A stretch of 64,000 nt of DNA from Streptomyces lavendulae subsp. lavendulae (GCF_002803845.1 NZ_CP024985.1:2480001-2544000), one strand, 5' to 3'. Positions 8,906 through 18,040 are shown, numbered from the stretch's first letter. The notes: a model not told the origin generated them from the letters alone. Numbers and translations: made by a program.

Positions 8906-10167
8906 GTCCCCTCCTGTGGCGTGGCCGCCGGTACTGGCAGGTCGAAACGTGCCAGGACCAGTACGGCGTTGTTGCCCCCGAACGCCATGCCGTTGTTCTG
9001 GGTGATCACCGGCTCGGCGGCGACCGCGACGTTGGGCACGCAGTCGACGGCACAGTCCGGGTCGGTCTCCCGGTGGTTGGCGGTCGGCGGCAGGAACCGC
9101 TGGTTCATGGCCAGGACGCAGGCGATGGCCCCCAGTGCGCTGGCGGCCCCCATGCTGTGTCCGAGCATGGACTTGATCGCACTGGTGGGCGGCAGCTCCG
9201 CGCCGAACACATCGCGCAGGGCGGCCGTCTCGACCTTGTCGTTGGCCTTCGTCCCGGTGCCGTGGGCGCAGATGTAGTCGATCTGCGCGCCCGTCACCCG
9301 GGCGTCACGGTGAGCGGCCGCCACCGCACGGGCCACGCCGTCCCGCTCCGGCGCCACCGGATGGGACGCGTCGCAGCTGAGTCCGTAGCCGAGCACTTCG
9401 GCGTGGATCCGGGCGCCGCGCGCCAGTGCCGACTCCAGGGTTTCGAGGACGAGCATTCCGGCGCCCTCGCCGACCAGCATGCCGGCGCGGCCGGTGTCGA
9501 AGGGCCTGCACAGGTCCGGCGCCATGGCGCCGAGCCGGTAGAACCCCGCGAACGTCTTGCGCGTGAGCGCGTCCGCGCCACCGCACAGGGCCAGGTCGTA
9601 CTCTCCCGAGCGCAGGGCGTCGACGCCCTGTCCCACCGCGTAGTTCCCGGCGGCACAGGCGACGGGCACCGTGACCGACTCGACGTCTTCCAGGTCGAGT
9701 TCGTCGACGACCGCGTCCGAGAGGCGCTGCGCCCCCGTCTTGGCGGCGATCTGCGGGTCCGGCCTGATCTCCCCCGTGGTGAAGCGGAGTTCGGCGAGCC
9801 GGTCGAGATCGCGGGTGCCGCCGTCGGTGGTACCGACGGAGACGAGCATCCGTCGTGCGCGCAGTTGCCCGTCCTCCAGGCCGGCGTCCTGAATCGCCTG
9901 CCGGGAGGCCGCCACCGTGAACTGCGCGGCCCTTCCGTAATCCTGCGGGTCAGCTCTGCGGAACCAGTCCGCCGCTTCGAAGTCACCGACTTCGCCCGCG
10001 TTGCCGTGGGCGAAGCCGGTGGGGTCGAATGCCTTGAGGGGGCCGATGCCACTGCGCCCCGCGCGCAGTGAATCGGCGAAGTCGGGGATTCCTGTTCCGA
10101 GGCTCGTGACCGCGCCCATCCCAGTGACCACGACCCGCCGGTCGTCCGCCCGCTGGCCGACCGTCAC
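8902..10167 (-). CDS. Beta-ketoacyl-ACP synthase, KS-alpha (FabF/type II PKS-like)
   Basis: Active ketosynthase of 421 residues catalysing decarboxylative Claisen condensation on an ACP. The complete Cys-His-His triad is visible: Cys171 in VPVACAAGN, His302 in CAHGTGT, and His337 in KSMLGHSMGAAS with Lys332. GTG 10167 overlaps the ACP stop by 4 bp, and its own stop overlaps the CLF start by 4 bp. ACP, KS, CLF and FabG therefore form a compact unit resembling the highly reducing or polyene-type II systems that make acyl groups for peptides. The product could equally be a simple beta-hydroxy acid. Confidence 0.93.
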   Translation of the reverse strand: MTVGQRADDRRVVVTGMGAVTSLGTGIPDFADSLRAGRSGIGPLKAFDPTGFAHGNAGEVGDFEAADWFRRADPQDYGRAAQFTVAASRQAIQDAGLEDGQLRARRMLVSVGTTDGGTRDLDRLAELRFTTGEIRPDPQIAAKTGAQRLSDAVVDELDLEDVESVTVPVACAAGNYAVGQGVDALRSGEYDLALCGGADALTRKTFAGFYRLGAMAPDLCRPFDTGRAGMLVGEGAGMLVLETLESALARGARIHAEVLGYGLSCDASHPVAPERDGVARAVAAAHRDARVTGAQIDYICAHGTGTKANDKVETAALRDVFGAELPPTSAIKSMLGHSMGAASALGAIACVLAMNQRFLPPTANHRETDPDCAVDCVPNVAVAAEPVITQNNGMAFGGNNAVLVLARFDLPVPAATPQEGT

Positions 10168-10433
10168 TTCGCTTCGGACTCCGCGACGACGGCGTAGACG
10201 CCGTCCAGGTTGACCATGCCTTCGATCGGCGCCTCGGCGAGATCGATGCCCAGGGTCCGTTCCAGGCCGGCGAGCATCTCGATGGTGCGAAGCGAGTCCG
10301 CGTCGAGCTCCTCGATGAAGAGGGTGGAGTCGAGGACCTCGGCGGGGTCCACCTCCAGCACCTCGCAGACGATCTCCTTGACCTGAGCCTTTCTCTCCGG
10401 GCTCAGCTCCACGCCGGATCTGGTCGCGCTCAT
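10164..10433 (-). CDS. Acyl carrier protein
   Basis: Carrier protein of 89 residues carrying the growing acyl chain for the adjacent KS/CLF. The phosphopantetheine attachment motif is DADSL with Ser47, followed by RTIEMLAGLE as helix II. The length and acidic character are normal for a type II ACP. It is the first gene of the KS/CLF/KR/C run. Upstream lie copy C of the candidate operator (about 65-90 bp before the start) and then a strong terminator hairpin, which separates this unit from the permease gene. Confidence 0.93.
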   Translation of the reverse strand: MSATRSGVELSPERKAQVKEIVCEVLEVDPAEVLDSTLFIEELDADSLRTIEMLAGLERTLGIDLAEAPIEGMVNLDGVYAVVAESEAK

Positions 10434-10495
10434 GTCTGCCTCCAGGTTTCCTGAGATCGAGCTCGGGATGAGCTCATGGAGACAGTGTGGGATCC

Positions 10496-10522
10496 GGAGC
10501 TATGACTGGCCTATAAATGGCT
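10496..10522 (-). promoter_or_regulatory. Candidate cluster operator, copy C (upstream of ACP-KS-CLF)
   Basis: On the minus strand AGCCAT-N13-ATAGCT lies 63-89 bp before the ACP start. It matches copies A and B in the outer GCC and ATAGC blocks but has a spacer two bases longer and a different centre (TTATAGG). It is the weakest of the three copies; the position relative to the start codon is the main support. Confidence 0.35.
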
Positions 10523-10576
10523 GAGAACCACCTTGCATTCAGGCCAAGTTAGATAAATGCACCATACAATCGAAAG

Positions 10577-10610
10577 AGAGCGGCGACCCTTTCGGCAGGG
10601 TCGCCGCTCT
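10577..10610. terminator. Hairpin terminator between permease and ACP genes
   Basis: A perfect 14-bp stem (10577-10590 with 10597-10610) has a 6-nt TTCGGC loop. It lies 40 nt after the end of the permease gene on the minus strand and should stop read-through into the ACP operon. Confidence 0.8.
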
Positions 10611-10649
10611 TCGTCGTCCTTCCCGTGGCCGGCGTACGCCGACCACGGC

Positions 10650-13160
10650 TCATTCCGTCGCCGTGAGCCTCACCGCGGGAGTGCGCAGCGCCACGAAGGC
10701 GGGCACGACCGTGGCCAGCAGGGCCACGACGGCACAGGCGGCCGCGGTCGCGGCGAACGGCAGCGTCGGCACGGTGACCTCCGTGCTCACCACCAGCCGG
10801 CTCAGTCCCGCCCACAGGCCGGCGAGGTTGAGTGCCACCACGCCGGCGGCCATCAGCACACCGGTGCCGACAACCAGCAGGCTCTCCCCGGCCACCATCC
10901 GCAGCAGCTGCCGCGGGGTGGCGCCGCCCAAGCGGAGCACGGCCAGTTCGCGGGCCCGTTGACCGGTCGACATGACGAGGGTGTTGGCGACCGCCACCCC
11001 GGTGTAGAGCATCGCGATCCCTCCGACGATCAGCAGGGCGAGCCGGGTCTGCTCGTTGATGGTGTCGTCGACCGCCGCGGTGAACTTCGCGATGGGGAGG
11101 GTACGTGCCGCGGTGCCCCGGGTGGCCTCGGTCAGGGCCCGTTCGACGGCGCCCCGGTCGGCGCCCTCCGCGACCTTGGCGAAGACCGCGTCGGGCATGC
11201 CGCGGCCGGCGTACTTCGGCGTGAGGACCGCACCGCCCGCGCCGGAGCTGGCCTTCATGACGGCGGCGACCTTCAGCTTGGTCTCGGTCCCGTCGGCGAG
11301 CCACACCGTGACCCGTTCACCGGCCCGCCGGTTCCAGGTCTCATCGACCACGATGGAGTCGTCGTCCAGCTTCGTCGGGTCGCCCTCCACCACCGGGAGG
11401 GTCAGCAGGCCGCCGATCGCCTTGGGATCGACGCTCAGCGCGGTGTAGGGCAGCATCGGCGCCCCGGCGGGAAACACCAGCAGGTTCGGGCCCGGGATGG
11501 TGTAGATGCCGGTGCGCACTGTGGCCGCCGTCTCCAGGCCGGGTACCGCCTTCACCTTGTCCAGCACGTCCTGGCCGAGGCCCGGGGCGTGGTCGGGGGC
11601 GACGACGTAGTCACTGGTGCGGACCCGTTCGTACGCCTCGCTCTGCGCCACGCCGCTGAGGGTGCCGGAGGTGCTCCACAGCGCGGAGAAGAGGCCGACG
11701 GTGATCAGGACGGGTGCGGCCGTGGCCGCGGTGCGGCGCAGCGCGGTCACGGTGTTGGCGTGGACCAGCAGCGGGACGGCCCCCCGCAGCAGGGCGAACG
11801 GAGCCGTGGCGATCCGGGCGAGGACGGGGATGACCACCGGGCACAGCAGCGCGCCCGCCAGGATCAGCGCGGGGGCCGCCATGGGGGTGATGTCGCCCCA
11901 GTAGGCGGGCGGCAGCAGCGGGGTGGACACGAGCAACAGACCGCCGACGGCGAGGGCGGCGATCCCGAGGATCCAGCGCAGCACGTTCATGGCACGCTTC
12001 TCGACGACGGATTCGCGCAGGGCCTCCAAGGGGCGGATCCGCCCGGCCCGAACGACGGCCACTCCGGAGCCGAGGACGGCGAGGACCACGCCGATGACGA
12101 AGGCGAGGAACAGCACCAGGAGGCTGCTCCAGCCCAGTTCCACCTCGAACCACTCGGGGGCCAGACCCCAGGCAGTGATCCGCCCGGCCAACAGCGGGCC
12201 GCCGACGAGGCCGAGGAGGCTCCCGGTACCGGCGGCCAGGACACCGACGAGGACGGCCTCGGCGAGGACGAGCTTGCCTACCTGCACGGGGGTGGCCCCG
12301 TTGGCGCGGAGCACGGCGAGTTCCCGGCGGCGCTGGGCCACGGAGAAGGCGAAGGTGGTGCCGACGACGAACACGGCGACGAAGGACGCGACGCCGGTCG
12401 CCATGCCGAGCATGGTGGTGACGCCGATCAGCGCGACCTGGTCGGCGTGGGCCCGCGGGTCGGCCTGCGCCCGGTCGTCGCCGCCGAGCACCTGGCCGCG
12501 GCCCTTCAGGGCGGTGCGGACGCGGTCCTCCTCCCCGTAGCTGACGAGGGCGTCGACACGGGGGGAGAGTGCGGCGGCCTGCTGGTCGGAGAAGAACAGC
12601 GCGGACTCGAATGAGACGTCGTCGGTGACGCCGGAGACGGTGAAGGGACGCGGGCCGGCCTGGGTCAGCACGGTCACCCGCTGCCCGGTCCGCACGCCGG
12701 CGGAGCGGGGCACGGCCACCTGGTCGTCCGCTGCGGGCGCGGCGCCCTCGGCGAGGCGGTAGCCGCCGTACTCGGCGGAGGACCAGGGGTGACCGATCTG
12801 CTCGGCGGGCCCCCGTCCGCCGTCGGGTCCGCCCGCGAGCTGGGCGTAGAAGGTGCGATCGGGCACGACGCGGCCGACGGCGGAGAGATCGGCGACCACG
12901 TCGGACGGCAGGCCCCGGGGCTGCACCAGCGGCTCGCGCTGGGTGCCTCCCCAAGGGTCCGCCATGCTCAGGTCGGGCTCGGCCCGGACGATGAGCGGCG
13001 CCTGGGCGAGCCGGCCGGGGCCGTGCTGCGAGGAGGTGACACTCGCCGCGAGCACGACCCCCATCGTGGACAGCAGCGCCGCTCCGAGCATCAGCGCTAT
13101 GAAGGTCCCGGTGAAGGCGGACCATCGGCTCCGCAGTGTGTACCAGGCGATGTTCAGCAT
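10650..13160 (-). CDS. FtsX/MacB-type ABC transporter permease
   Basis: Large membrane protein of 836 residues with two FtsX-type permease halves, each a four-helix arrangement with an extracytoplasmic domain. The N-terminal helix (WYTLRSRWSAFTGTFIALML) is followed by a periplasmic-type domain. Permease domain 1 is around residues 240-370, further helices are near 395-500, and a second permease domain is near 720-836 (QRARELAVLRLGGATPRQLL). Both halves carry the RRELAVLRANGAT-like coupling element that contacts the ATPase. No ABC ATPase gene is seen next to it, which is unusual because the two are normally adjacent. It lies 42 bp after a lipoprotein gene. The role could be product export, self-resistance or envelope stress. 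Confidence 0.88.
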   Translation of the reverse strand: MLNIAWYTLRSRWSAFTGTFIALMLGAALLSTMGVVLAASVTSSQHGPGRLAQAPLIVRAEPDLSMADPWGGTQREPLVQPRGLPSDVVADLSAVGRVVPDRTFYAQLAGGPDGGRGPAEQIGHPWSSAEYGGYRLAEGAAPAADDQVAVPRSAGVRTGQRVTVLTQAGPRPFTVSGVTDDVSFESALFFSDQQAAALSPRVDALVSYGEEDRVRTALKGRGQVLGGDDRAQADPRAHADQVALIGVTTMLGMATGVASFVAVFVVGTTFAFSVAQRRRELAVLRANGATPVQVGKLVLAEAVLVGVLAAGTGSLLGLVGGPLLAGRITAWGLAPEWFEVELGWSSLLVLFLAFVIGVVLAVLGSGVAVVRAGRIRPLEALRESVVEKRAMNVLRWILGIAALAVGGLLLVSTPLLPPAYWGDITPMAAPALILAGALLCPVVIPVLARIATAPFALLRGAVPLLVHANTVTALRRTAATAAPVLITVGLFSALWSTSGTLSGVAQSEAYERVRTSDYVVAPDHAPGLGQDVLDKVKAVPGLETAATVRTGIYTIPGPNLLVFPAGAPMLPYTALSVDPKAIGGLLTLPVVEGDPTKLDDDSIVVDETWNRRAGERVTVWLADGTETKLKVAAVMKASSGAGGAVLTPKYAGRGMPDAVFAKVAEGADRGAVERALTEATRGTAARTLPIAKFTAAVDDTINEQTRLALLIVGGIAMLYTGVAVANTLVMSTGQRARELAVLRLGGATPRQLLRMVAGESLLVVGTGVLMAAGVVALNLAGLWAGLSRLVVSTEVTVPTLPFAATAAACAVVALLATVVPAFVALRTPAVRLTATE

Positions 13161-13202
13161 GAAGAGGATTCTCCAGATTGTTCCGGGCGAGGACTACCGC
13201 CG

Positions 13203-13913
13203 TCAGCCGGCTACGAGGACCTTGACGTCTCCGGCGAACGTGTGGGCGACGATCCTGCGCGAGGCGGTGGAGCTCGACTTCACCTCGACCTTCTCCGAGC
13301 CCAGCGAGGTGTTGGCCGAGACGTTGTAGCTGTCGTCCGGGACCCGCACCGTCACGTTGCCGCCCTTGGCCTCGACGTTGACGTCGTCCGGGGGCTTGAC
13401 CCAATTGACGTCGATGGTGCCGCCGCTGGAGACCGCCTTGAGCTTCGAGGCCGCCAGCCCCTTGGCCTTGACCTCACCGCCGCCCGAGCTGACGTCCACG
13501 GCCCCCGTGACCCCGGTGAGCCCGACGGTCCCCCCGCCGCTGCGCACCGTGACGGCCACGCCGCTGGGCACCTCCACCTTGTAGTCGACCGAGCAGTCGG
13601 CGTCCGAAATGCCGTCGCGGCAGTCGCTGCCCACCTTCAGCGTGAGCTTACCGTCCGTCACATAGTGTTCGGTCTTGGGCTTCTTGCCCGAGGCGTACTT
13701 GGCGTCCTCGGTCACCTTCACCGTCTCGCCGTCGCCTTGGACGACCTGGACGTTGCCGCCACCGGAGTCGACAGACACGCTGGTGGCCTTCTCGCTGACG
13801 TCGAAGGTCTTGGATTCGGACTCGTCGTACTGCTCGCAGGCGGTGAGGAGGGGAACCAGGACACCGAGGGTGACGACCCCCGCGACCAGGGACATGCGCA
13901 TACGGATCTTCAT
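13203..13913 (-). CDS. Secreted lipoprotein, DUF4097-like beta-helix
   Basis: Lipoprotein of 236 residues. A short signal peptide ends in the lipobox LLTAC, making the Cys the probable lipidated residue. The mature part has repeated short strands rich in Gly, Ser and Val (SVDSGGGNVQV, SGGGTVGLTG, SSGGGEVKAKG, SSGGTIDVNW), typical of DUF4097-type adhesin-like beta-helices. The ATG at 13913 was chosen because it places the signal sequence correctly. It lies between the SbnB-like gene (67 bp) and the permease gene (42 bp), so the lipoprotein and permease may act together in the envelope. Function unknown. Confidence 0.85.
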   Translation of the reverse strand: MKIRMRMSLVAGVVTLGVLVPLLTACEQYDESESKTFDVSEKATSVSVDSGGGNVQVVQGDGETVKVTEDAKYASGKKPKTEHYVTDGKLTLKVGSDCRDGISDADCSVDYKVEVPSGVAVTVRSGGGTVGLTGVTGAVDVSSGGGEVKAKGLAASKLKAVSSGGTIDVNWVKPPDDVNVEAKGGNVTVRVPDDSYNVSANTSLGSEKVEVKSSSTASRRIVAHTFAGDVKVLVAG

Positions 13914-13980
13914 TGACCGGAACTCTCCATGTGTGGGGTCGGATGGTCCTGCCATCCGCTGATCATGGGGGTGGCGCGCC

Positions 13981-14994
13981 TCACGCTGCCGAACGCACCA
14001 CGTCGAGTGGCAGGAAGTCGTCCACCTTTGTCCCGATCGAGAACTCCTCGGCCTGCTGCTTGACCCACTGGGCGAGCGCGAGGTCGAGGATGCCGAGACC
14101 GAACGGCGAGAAAACGGCGACACGGTGGGGATCACGCCGGAAGGAGTCGGGGGCGCGCAGCATCCCGCCGATCGTCGCGTCGACGAACTCACGTCCCCCC
14201 GTGGCCTGCTCGGCGAGGTGCAGCGAGGTCCGCTCGCGGCAGACGTGGTCCGCGTCGTCGACGACGTTCTGGGCGCCGAGGATCGACTCGACGGTGAGGT
14301 CGCGCAGCGAGACGTGCAGCACGGTGGTGCCGGGTCCGGCCGCGCCGAGGTCCAGGTGGGGGGTGCCGGCGGTGGTGGCGAGGGAGACCAGGCGGTGTGC
14401 GGCGACGGCCTCGCCGGCGCTCGCGGCGTAGTGCACTGCGGCACCAGGGATGATCTTGCGGACCTTGGATCCGAAGGCGTGGGCGCGCTCGGTGTCCAGG
14501 TCGAAGAGGGTGACCTCCAGCAGCGAGGGCAGCTGCGCCTTGGCGAAGCGCAGCACCTCCAGGTTGATGGGACCGAGGCCGATCAGGGAGATGCCGGAGG
14601 GCTCGCGCTCGGTGGAGAGCAGCCCGGCGGCCACCGCGGCGGAGGCGGCGGTCCGCTTCGCGGAGACGAGGGAAGCCTCGATGAAGGCCTCGGGGGTGCC
14701 GTCCGCCATGGAGTTGAGCACGATGCTGGCGCTGGCCCGCTCCTTGCCCTGGGCCACGTTGCCGGGGAAGCTGGCGATCCACTTCATCCCGGATACGGGC
14801 TCCTGCCCACCCAGGTGGGCGGGCAGGCCGATGATGCGGTTGCGGTCGTCGCCGGGGAAGCGCAGGAAGACGGAGTGCGGCAGCGCCGAACGGCCCTCGT
14901 CGTGCAGCCGGTAGGCGTCCGCGACGAGCGAGATGATCTCCCGCTCACGCCCCTTGAGGATGTCACGCACCTCGCGGTGGCCGATGATCAGCAC
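13981..14994 (-). CDS. SbnB-like dehydrogenase of 2,3-diaminopropionate synthesis
   Basis: Ornithine cyclodeaminase/alanine-dehydrogenase-fold protein of 337 residues. The family includes SbnB, which oxidatively hydrolyses N-(1-amino-1-carboxy-2-ethyl)-glutamate with NAD+ to give L-2,3-diaminopropionate and 2-oxoglutarate. Seen here: SGMKWIASFPGN with Lys71, and the dinucleotide-binding LIGLGPINLE around residues 138-146. GTG 14994 overlaps the end of the SbnA-like gene by 7 bp. That coupling with SbnA, rather than sequence alone, is the main reason for the assignment; isolated members of this family can be cyclodeaminases or imine reductases. Confidence 0.87.
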   Translation of the reverse strand: MLIIGHREVRDILKGREREIISLVADAYRLHDEGRSALPHSVFLRFPGDDRNRIIGLPAHLGGQEPVSGMKWIASFPGNVAQGKERASASIVLNSMADGTPEAFIEASLVSAKRTAASAAVAAGLLSTEREPSGISLIGLGPINLEVLRFAKAQLPSLLEVTLFDLDTERAHAFGSKVRKIIPGAAVHYAASAGEAVAAHRLVSLATTAGTPHLDLGAAGPGTTVLHVSLRDLTVESILGAQNVVDDADHVCRERTSLHLAEQATGGREFVDATIGGMLRAPDSFRRDPHRVAVFSPFGLGILDLALAQWVKQQAEEFSIGTKVDDFLPLDVVRSAA

Positions 14995-16112
14995 AGCACT
15001 GTCTCCTTCTTCGTGTTCTTCACGGTGTCGTCGAGCAGCGGACCCCACGGGCCGGCGTGCCGGGGTGCGCCGGGGCCGCGCTCCGGCTCCTTCCAGAGGT
15101 GGAAGATCTCGCCGAAGTTGGCGCGCACCCAGGTGTCGTCGTAGATGGTGTCGAGGTACCTGTCGCCGCCATCGGGCAGCACGAGCACCACGTTGGAACC
15201 CGGCCGGATCGTCGGTGCCAGCCGCTCCAGGGCGGAGACGACGGCGCCCGAGGAGCCGCCGGCCAGGATGGCTTCGCGGCGCACGAGCCTGCGGCACCCC
15301 ACCACGCACTCCATGTCCGTGACGTGCAGGACGTCGTCGGCGTCGGAGCGGTCAAGCAGCGGGGGGACCACGGAGGCCCCGTGACCGGGGATCAGCCGGG
15401 AGCAGGAGACGGGCGATTCGAAGAGCCGACTGCCGACCGCGTCCACGGCGTGGACGGTGGTGCGCAGGCCGGCCGTGCGGATGTACTCGGCGCAGCCGCT
15501 GAGCGTTCCGGTGGTACCCACCGTGAGGATCAGGTGGTCGACCTCGCCGTTCAGCGCGTCCGCGATCTCCCGCATGGTCGTCTCGTGGGCGCGGGTGTTG
15601 AGCGGATTGGAGTACTGGTCGGGGCAGTAGGCGTACGGGATGCGCTCCAGCAGCTCCGCGACCCGTCGCAGCCGTTGCGGCAGCAGCTCTCCGGTCTTCG
15701 GGTCGGGCTGCGTCACCACCTCGACCTCGGCTCCGTAGGCGCGCAGGATGGCGATGTTCTGCTCGGTGGTGCGGGCGTCGACGACGCAGATCAGCCGCAA
15801 ACCGAAGTACCCGCAGATCTGGGCGAGCCCGATGGCGAGGTTCCCCGAGCTCGACTCGACGACCGTGGACCGGCCCGGCACCAGCTCGCCCGAACGGATC
15901 CGGCCGAGCACCATGCCGAGCGCCGAGCGGTCCTTGATGCTGCCACCGGGGTTGAAGCGTTCGGCCTTCGCGTAGACGCGCGAGGTGAACCCTGGAACGA
16001 GACGCTCCAGCTCAATCAGCGGAGTGCCGCCCACGGTCGAGAGGATGCCCTTCACCCCCGGGGCGGGGTGCTGGCGCTCGACTGCTGCGGCTTTCCCTTC
16101 GTCGTACGGCAT
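14988..16112 (-). CDS. SbnA-like PLP enzyme of 2,3-diaminopropionate synthesis
   Basis: Cysteine-synthase-fold PLP enzyme of 374 residues. In the SbnA family it joins O-phospho-L-serine and L-glutamate to give the amino-carboxyethyl-glutamate that SbnB then cleaves. Seen here: NPGGSIKDR with the PLP Lys60, SSSGNLAIG near residue 87, and the phosphate-binding GTTGTLSG near 199. Start ATG 16112 gives the N-terminus MPYDEGK; upstream in-frame extension is possible but lacks a better start. It is divergent from the halogenase and carries operator copy B about 90 bp upstream. A plain cysteine synthase is the alternative, but the coupled SbnB-like gene argues against it. Confidence 0.88.
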   Translation of the reverse strand: MPYDEGKAAAVERQHPAPGVKGILSTVGGTPLIELERLVPGFTSRVYAKAERFNPGGSIKDRSALGMVLGRIRSGELVPGRSTVVESSSGNLAIGLAQICGYFGLRLICVVDARTTEQNIAILRAYGAEVEVVTQPDPKTGELLPQRLRRVAELLERIPYAYCPDQYSNPLNTRAHETTMREIADALNGEVDHLILTVGTTGTLSGCAEYIRTAGLRTTVHAVDAVGSRLFESPVSCSRLIPGHGASVVPPLLDRSDADDVLHVTDMECVVGCRRLVRREAILAGGSSGAVVSALERLAPTIRPGSNVVLVLPDGGDRYLDTIYDDTWVRANFGEIFHLWKEPERGPGAPRHAGPWGPLLDDTVKNTKKETVLC

Positions 16113-16203
16113 GTGATGGAGCCATCCTCTGCTGCGGGGTCCGGGAGGTCGGCTGACTCGGCCCGTCGCTGAACGGATCTTCAGCCCGTACAGGTTCGCC
16201 GGG

Positions 16204-16230
16204 GGGGCTATATCCCCTCCATACGGCCCG
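16204..16230 (-). promoter_or_regulatory. Candidate cluster operator, copy B (upstream of sbnA-like, divergent from halogenase)
   Basis: On the minus strand GGCCGT-N11-ATAGCC, ending in CCC, lies about 92-118 bp before the SbnA-like start and 137 bp before the halogenase start on the other strand. The outer ten bases on each side are identical to copy A while the central seven differ, which suggests selection on the half-sites. It could control both divergent units. Confidence 0.5.
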
Positions 16231-16366
16231 GCCCCCCTGCGGATAGAGGCGTCATAGCCGCACTGACGAGGGTGGCGTCCATCGGTTGCTCCGCTGCCCG
16301 CCGTGGGCACGCACGGAGCCCACACCCGTCCACCTTCCCGCTCTCACCCGAAGAAATGAGCCGTAC

Positions 16367-17971
16367 ATGACCGGCACCGACAACCGCATCCAGAAAGTCG
16401 TCATCCTCGGTGGAGGCACGGCAGGCTGGATGACGGCCGCCTACCTCGGCAAGGCACTGCAGAACACCGTGGAGATCACGGTTCTGGAGGCGCCGACCAT
16501 CCCCCGCATCGGCGTGGGCGAGGCAACCGTACCCAATCTCCAGCGCGTGCTTTTCGACTACCTCGGGATCAACGAGGACGAGTGGATGCGCGAATGCAAC
16601 GCCAGCTTCAAGATGGCGGTCCGCTTCGTCAACTGGCGCACCGGCGGCCAGGGCGAGGCCGAGGCCCGTGAGCTGGAGGAGGGCGGCCCGGACCACTTCT
16701 ACCACCCGTTCGGCCTGCTCCCCGACTACGACCAGACGCCGCTCTCCCACTACTGGTACAAGCGCAAGTTCGAGGGCGAGACGAACGAGCCGTTCGACTA
16801 CGCCTGCTTCCGCGAACCCCCGGTCATGGACGCCAAGCTGGCCCCGCGCTGGATGGACGGCCGCCCCGCCACCCGCTACGCCTGGCACTTCGACGCCGCG
16901 CTCGTCGCCAAGTTCCTGCGCAGATTCGCCACCGAGAAGCAGGGCGTCCTGCACGTCGAGGACGAGATGACGCGCGTGGAGCAGGACGAGCGCGGCTTCG
17001 TCACCGCCCTGCACACCAAGTCCGGCCGGGTCCTCGACGCCGACCTGTTCATCGACTGCTCCGGTTTCCGCGGCCTGCTGATCAACGAGGCCATGGCGGA
17101 GCCCTTCATCGACATGAGCGACCACCTGCTGTGCGACTCGGCCGTCGCCACGGCGGTGCCGCACGACGACGAGGCCAACGGCGTCGAGCCGTACACCTCC
17201 GCCATCGCGATGTCCTCCGGCTGGGCCTGGAAGATCCCCATGCTGGGCCGCTTCGGCAGCGGTTACGTGTACTCCAGCAAGTTCGCCTCCCAGGACGAGG
17301 CCACCAAGGAGTTCAGCGAGCTCTGGGGCCTGGACCAGGAGAACACGAAGTTCAACCACATCCGCTTCCGGGTCGGCCGCAACCGCCGCGCCTGGGTCAA
17401 GAACGTGGTCAGCATCGGCCTGTCCTCCTGCTTCCTGGAGCCGCTGGAGTCGACCGGCATCTACTTCATCACCGCGGCCATCTACCAGCTCGCGAAGCAC
17501 TTCCCGAACAAGGACTTCAACGAGTCGCTCATCGGCGCGTTCAACAACGAGATCGAGCTGATGTTCGATGACACGCGCGACTTCATCCAGGCACACTTCT
17601 ACTACGCGCCGCGCAACGACACGCCGTTCTGGCGCGCCAACAAGGAGCTGACGCTCCCCGACAACATCCAGAAGAAGATCGCCGCCTACCGCGCCGGTCT
17701 GCCGATCAACTCGCCGGTGACCGACGAGTCCACGTACTACGGCAACTTCGAGGCCGAGTTCCGCAACTTCTGGACCAACGGCAGCTACTACTGCATCTTC
17801 GCCGGCCTCGGCCTGGTCCCGGACGAGCCGCTGCCCGCGCTCGCCTACAAGCCGGAGTCCGTCGCCGGGGCCCAGCCGCTCTTCCAGACGGTCAAGCGCC
17901 AGCAGCAGGACCTGCTCGACACCCTGCCCAGCACCTACGACTACCTGCGCCAGCTGCACGGCGCCTCCTGA
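16367..17971 (+). CDS. FAD-dependent tryptophan halogenase (Thal/SttH-like)
   Basis: Flavin-dependent halogenase of 534 residues that oxidises chloride with FADH2 and O2 and chlorinates the indole ring of tryptophan. The FAD motif GGGTAGW is at 15-21, the catalytic Lys82 is in [13 protein letters not shown], the halogenase signature GWAWKIP is at 285-291, and Glu361-Ser362 sit in [10 protein letters not shown]. The overall sequence, including the C-terminal LRQLHGAS, closely recalls the tryptophan 6-halogenase Thal from memory. Regiochemistry (C6 versus C7) is inferred, not shown. ATG 16367 was chosen because it aligns with the family N-terminus. The flavin reductase is downstream. Confidence 0.95.
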   Translation: MTGTDNRIQKVVILGGGTAGWMTAAYLGKALQNTVEITVLEAPTIPRIGVGEATVPNLQRVLFDYLGINEDEWMRECNASFKMAVRFVNWRTGGQGEAEARELEEGGPDHFYHPFGLLPDYDQTPLSHYWYKRKFEGETNEPFDYACFREPPVMDAKLAPRWMDGRPATRYAWHFDAALVAKFLRRFATEKQGVLHVEDEMTRVEQDERGFVTALHTKSGRVLDADLFIDCSGFRGLLINEAMAEPFIDMSDHLLCDSAVATAVPHDDEANGVEPYTSAIAMSSGWAWKIPMLGRFGSGYVYSSKFASQDEATKEFSELWGLDQENTKFNHIRFRVGRNRRAWVKNVVSIGLSSCFLEPLESTGIYFITAAIYQLAKHFPNKDFNESLIGAFNNEIELMFDDTRDFIQAHFYYAPRNDTPFWRANKELTLPDNIQKKIAAYRAGLPINSPVTDESTYYGNFEAEFRNFWTNGSYYCIFAGLGLVPDEPLPALAYKPESVAGAQPLFQTVKRQQQDLLDTLPSTYDYLRQLHGAS

Positions 17972-18000
17972 ATCCGGCACAGCCCGTCGAAACCCGTCCT

Positions 18001-18040
18001 CCAGCGGCCCGTACGCCCCGCACGGCGCACGGGCCGCTGG
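18001..18040 (+). terminator. Hairpin between halogenase and flavin reductase
   Basis: A 12-bp perfect outer stem (18001-18012 with 18029-18040) continues as a 4-bp inner CGCC/GGCG stem. It starts 30 nt after the halogenase stop and has no T-run. It may act as a partial terminator, lowering reductase and antiporter expression relative to the halogenase. Confidence 0.55.

Noticed and set aside
10557..12614. Plus-strand open frame of 685 codons opposite the permease gene
   Set aside because: Low-complexity His/Gln/Gly-rich translation and no family features; the minus-strand permease explains the coding signal.
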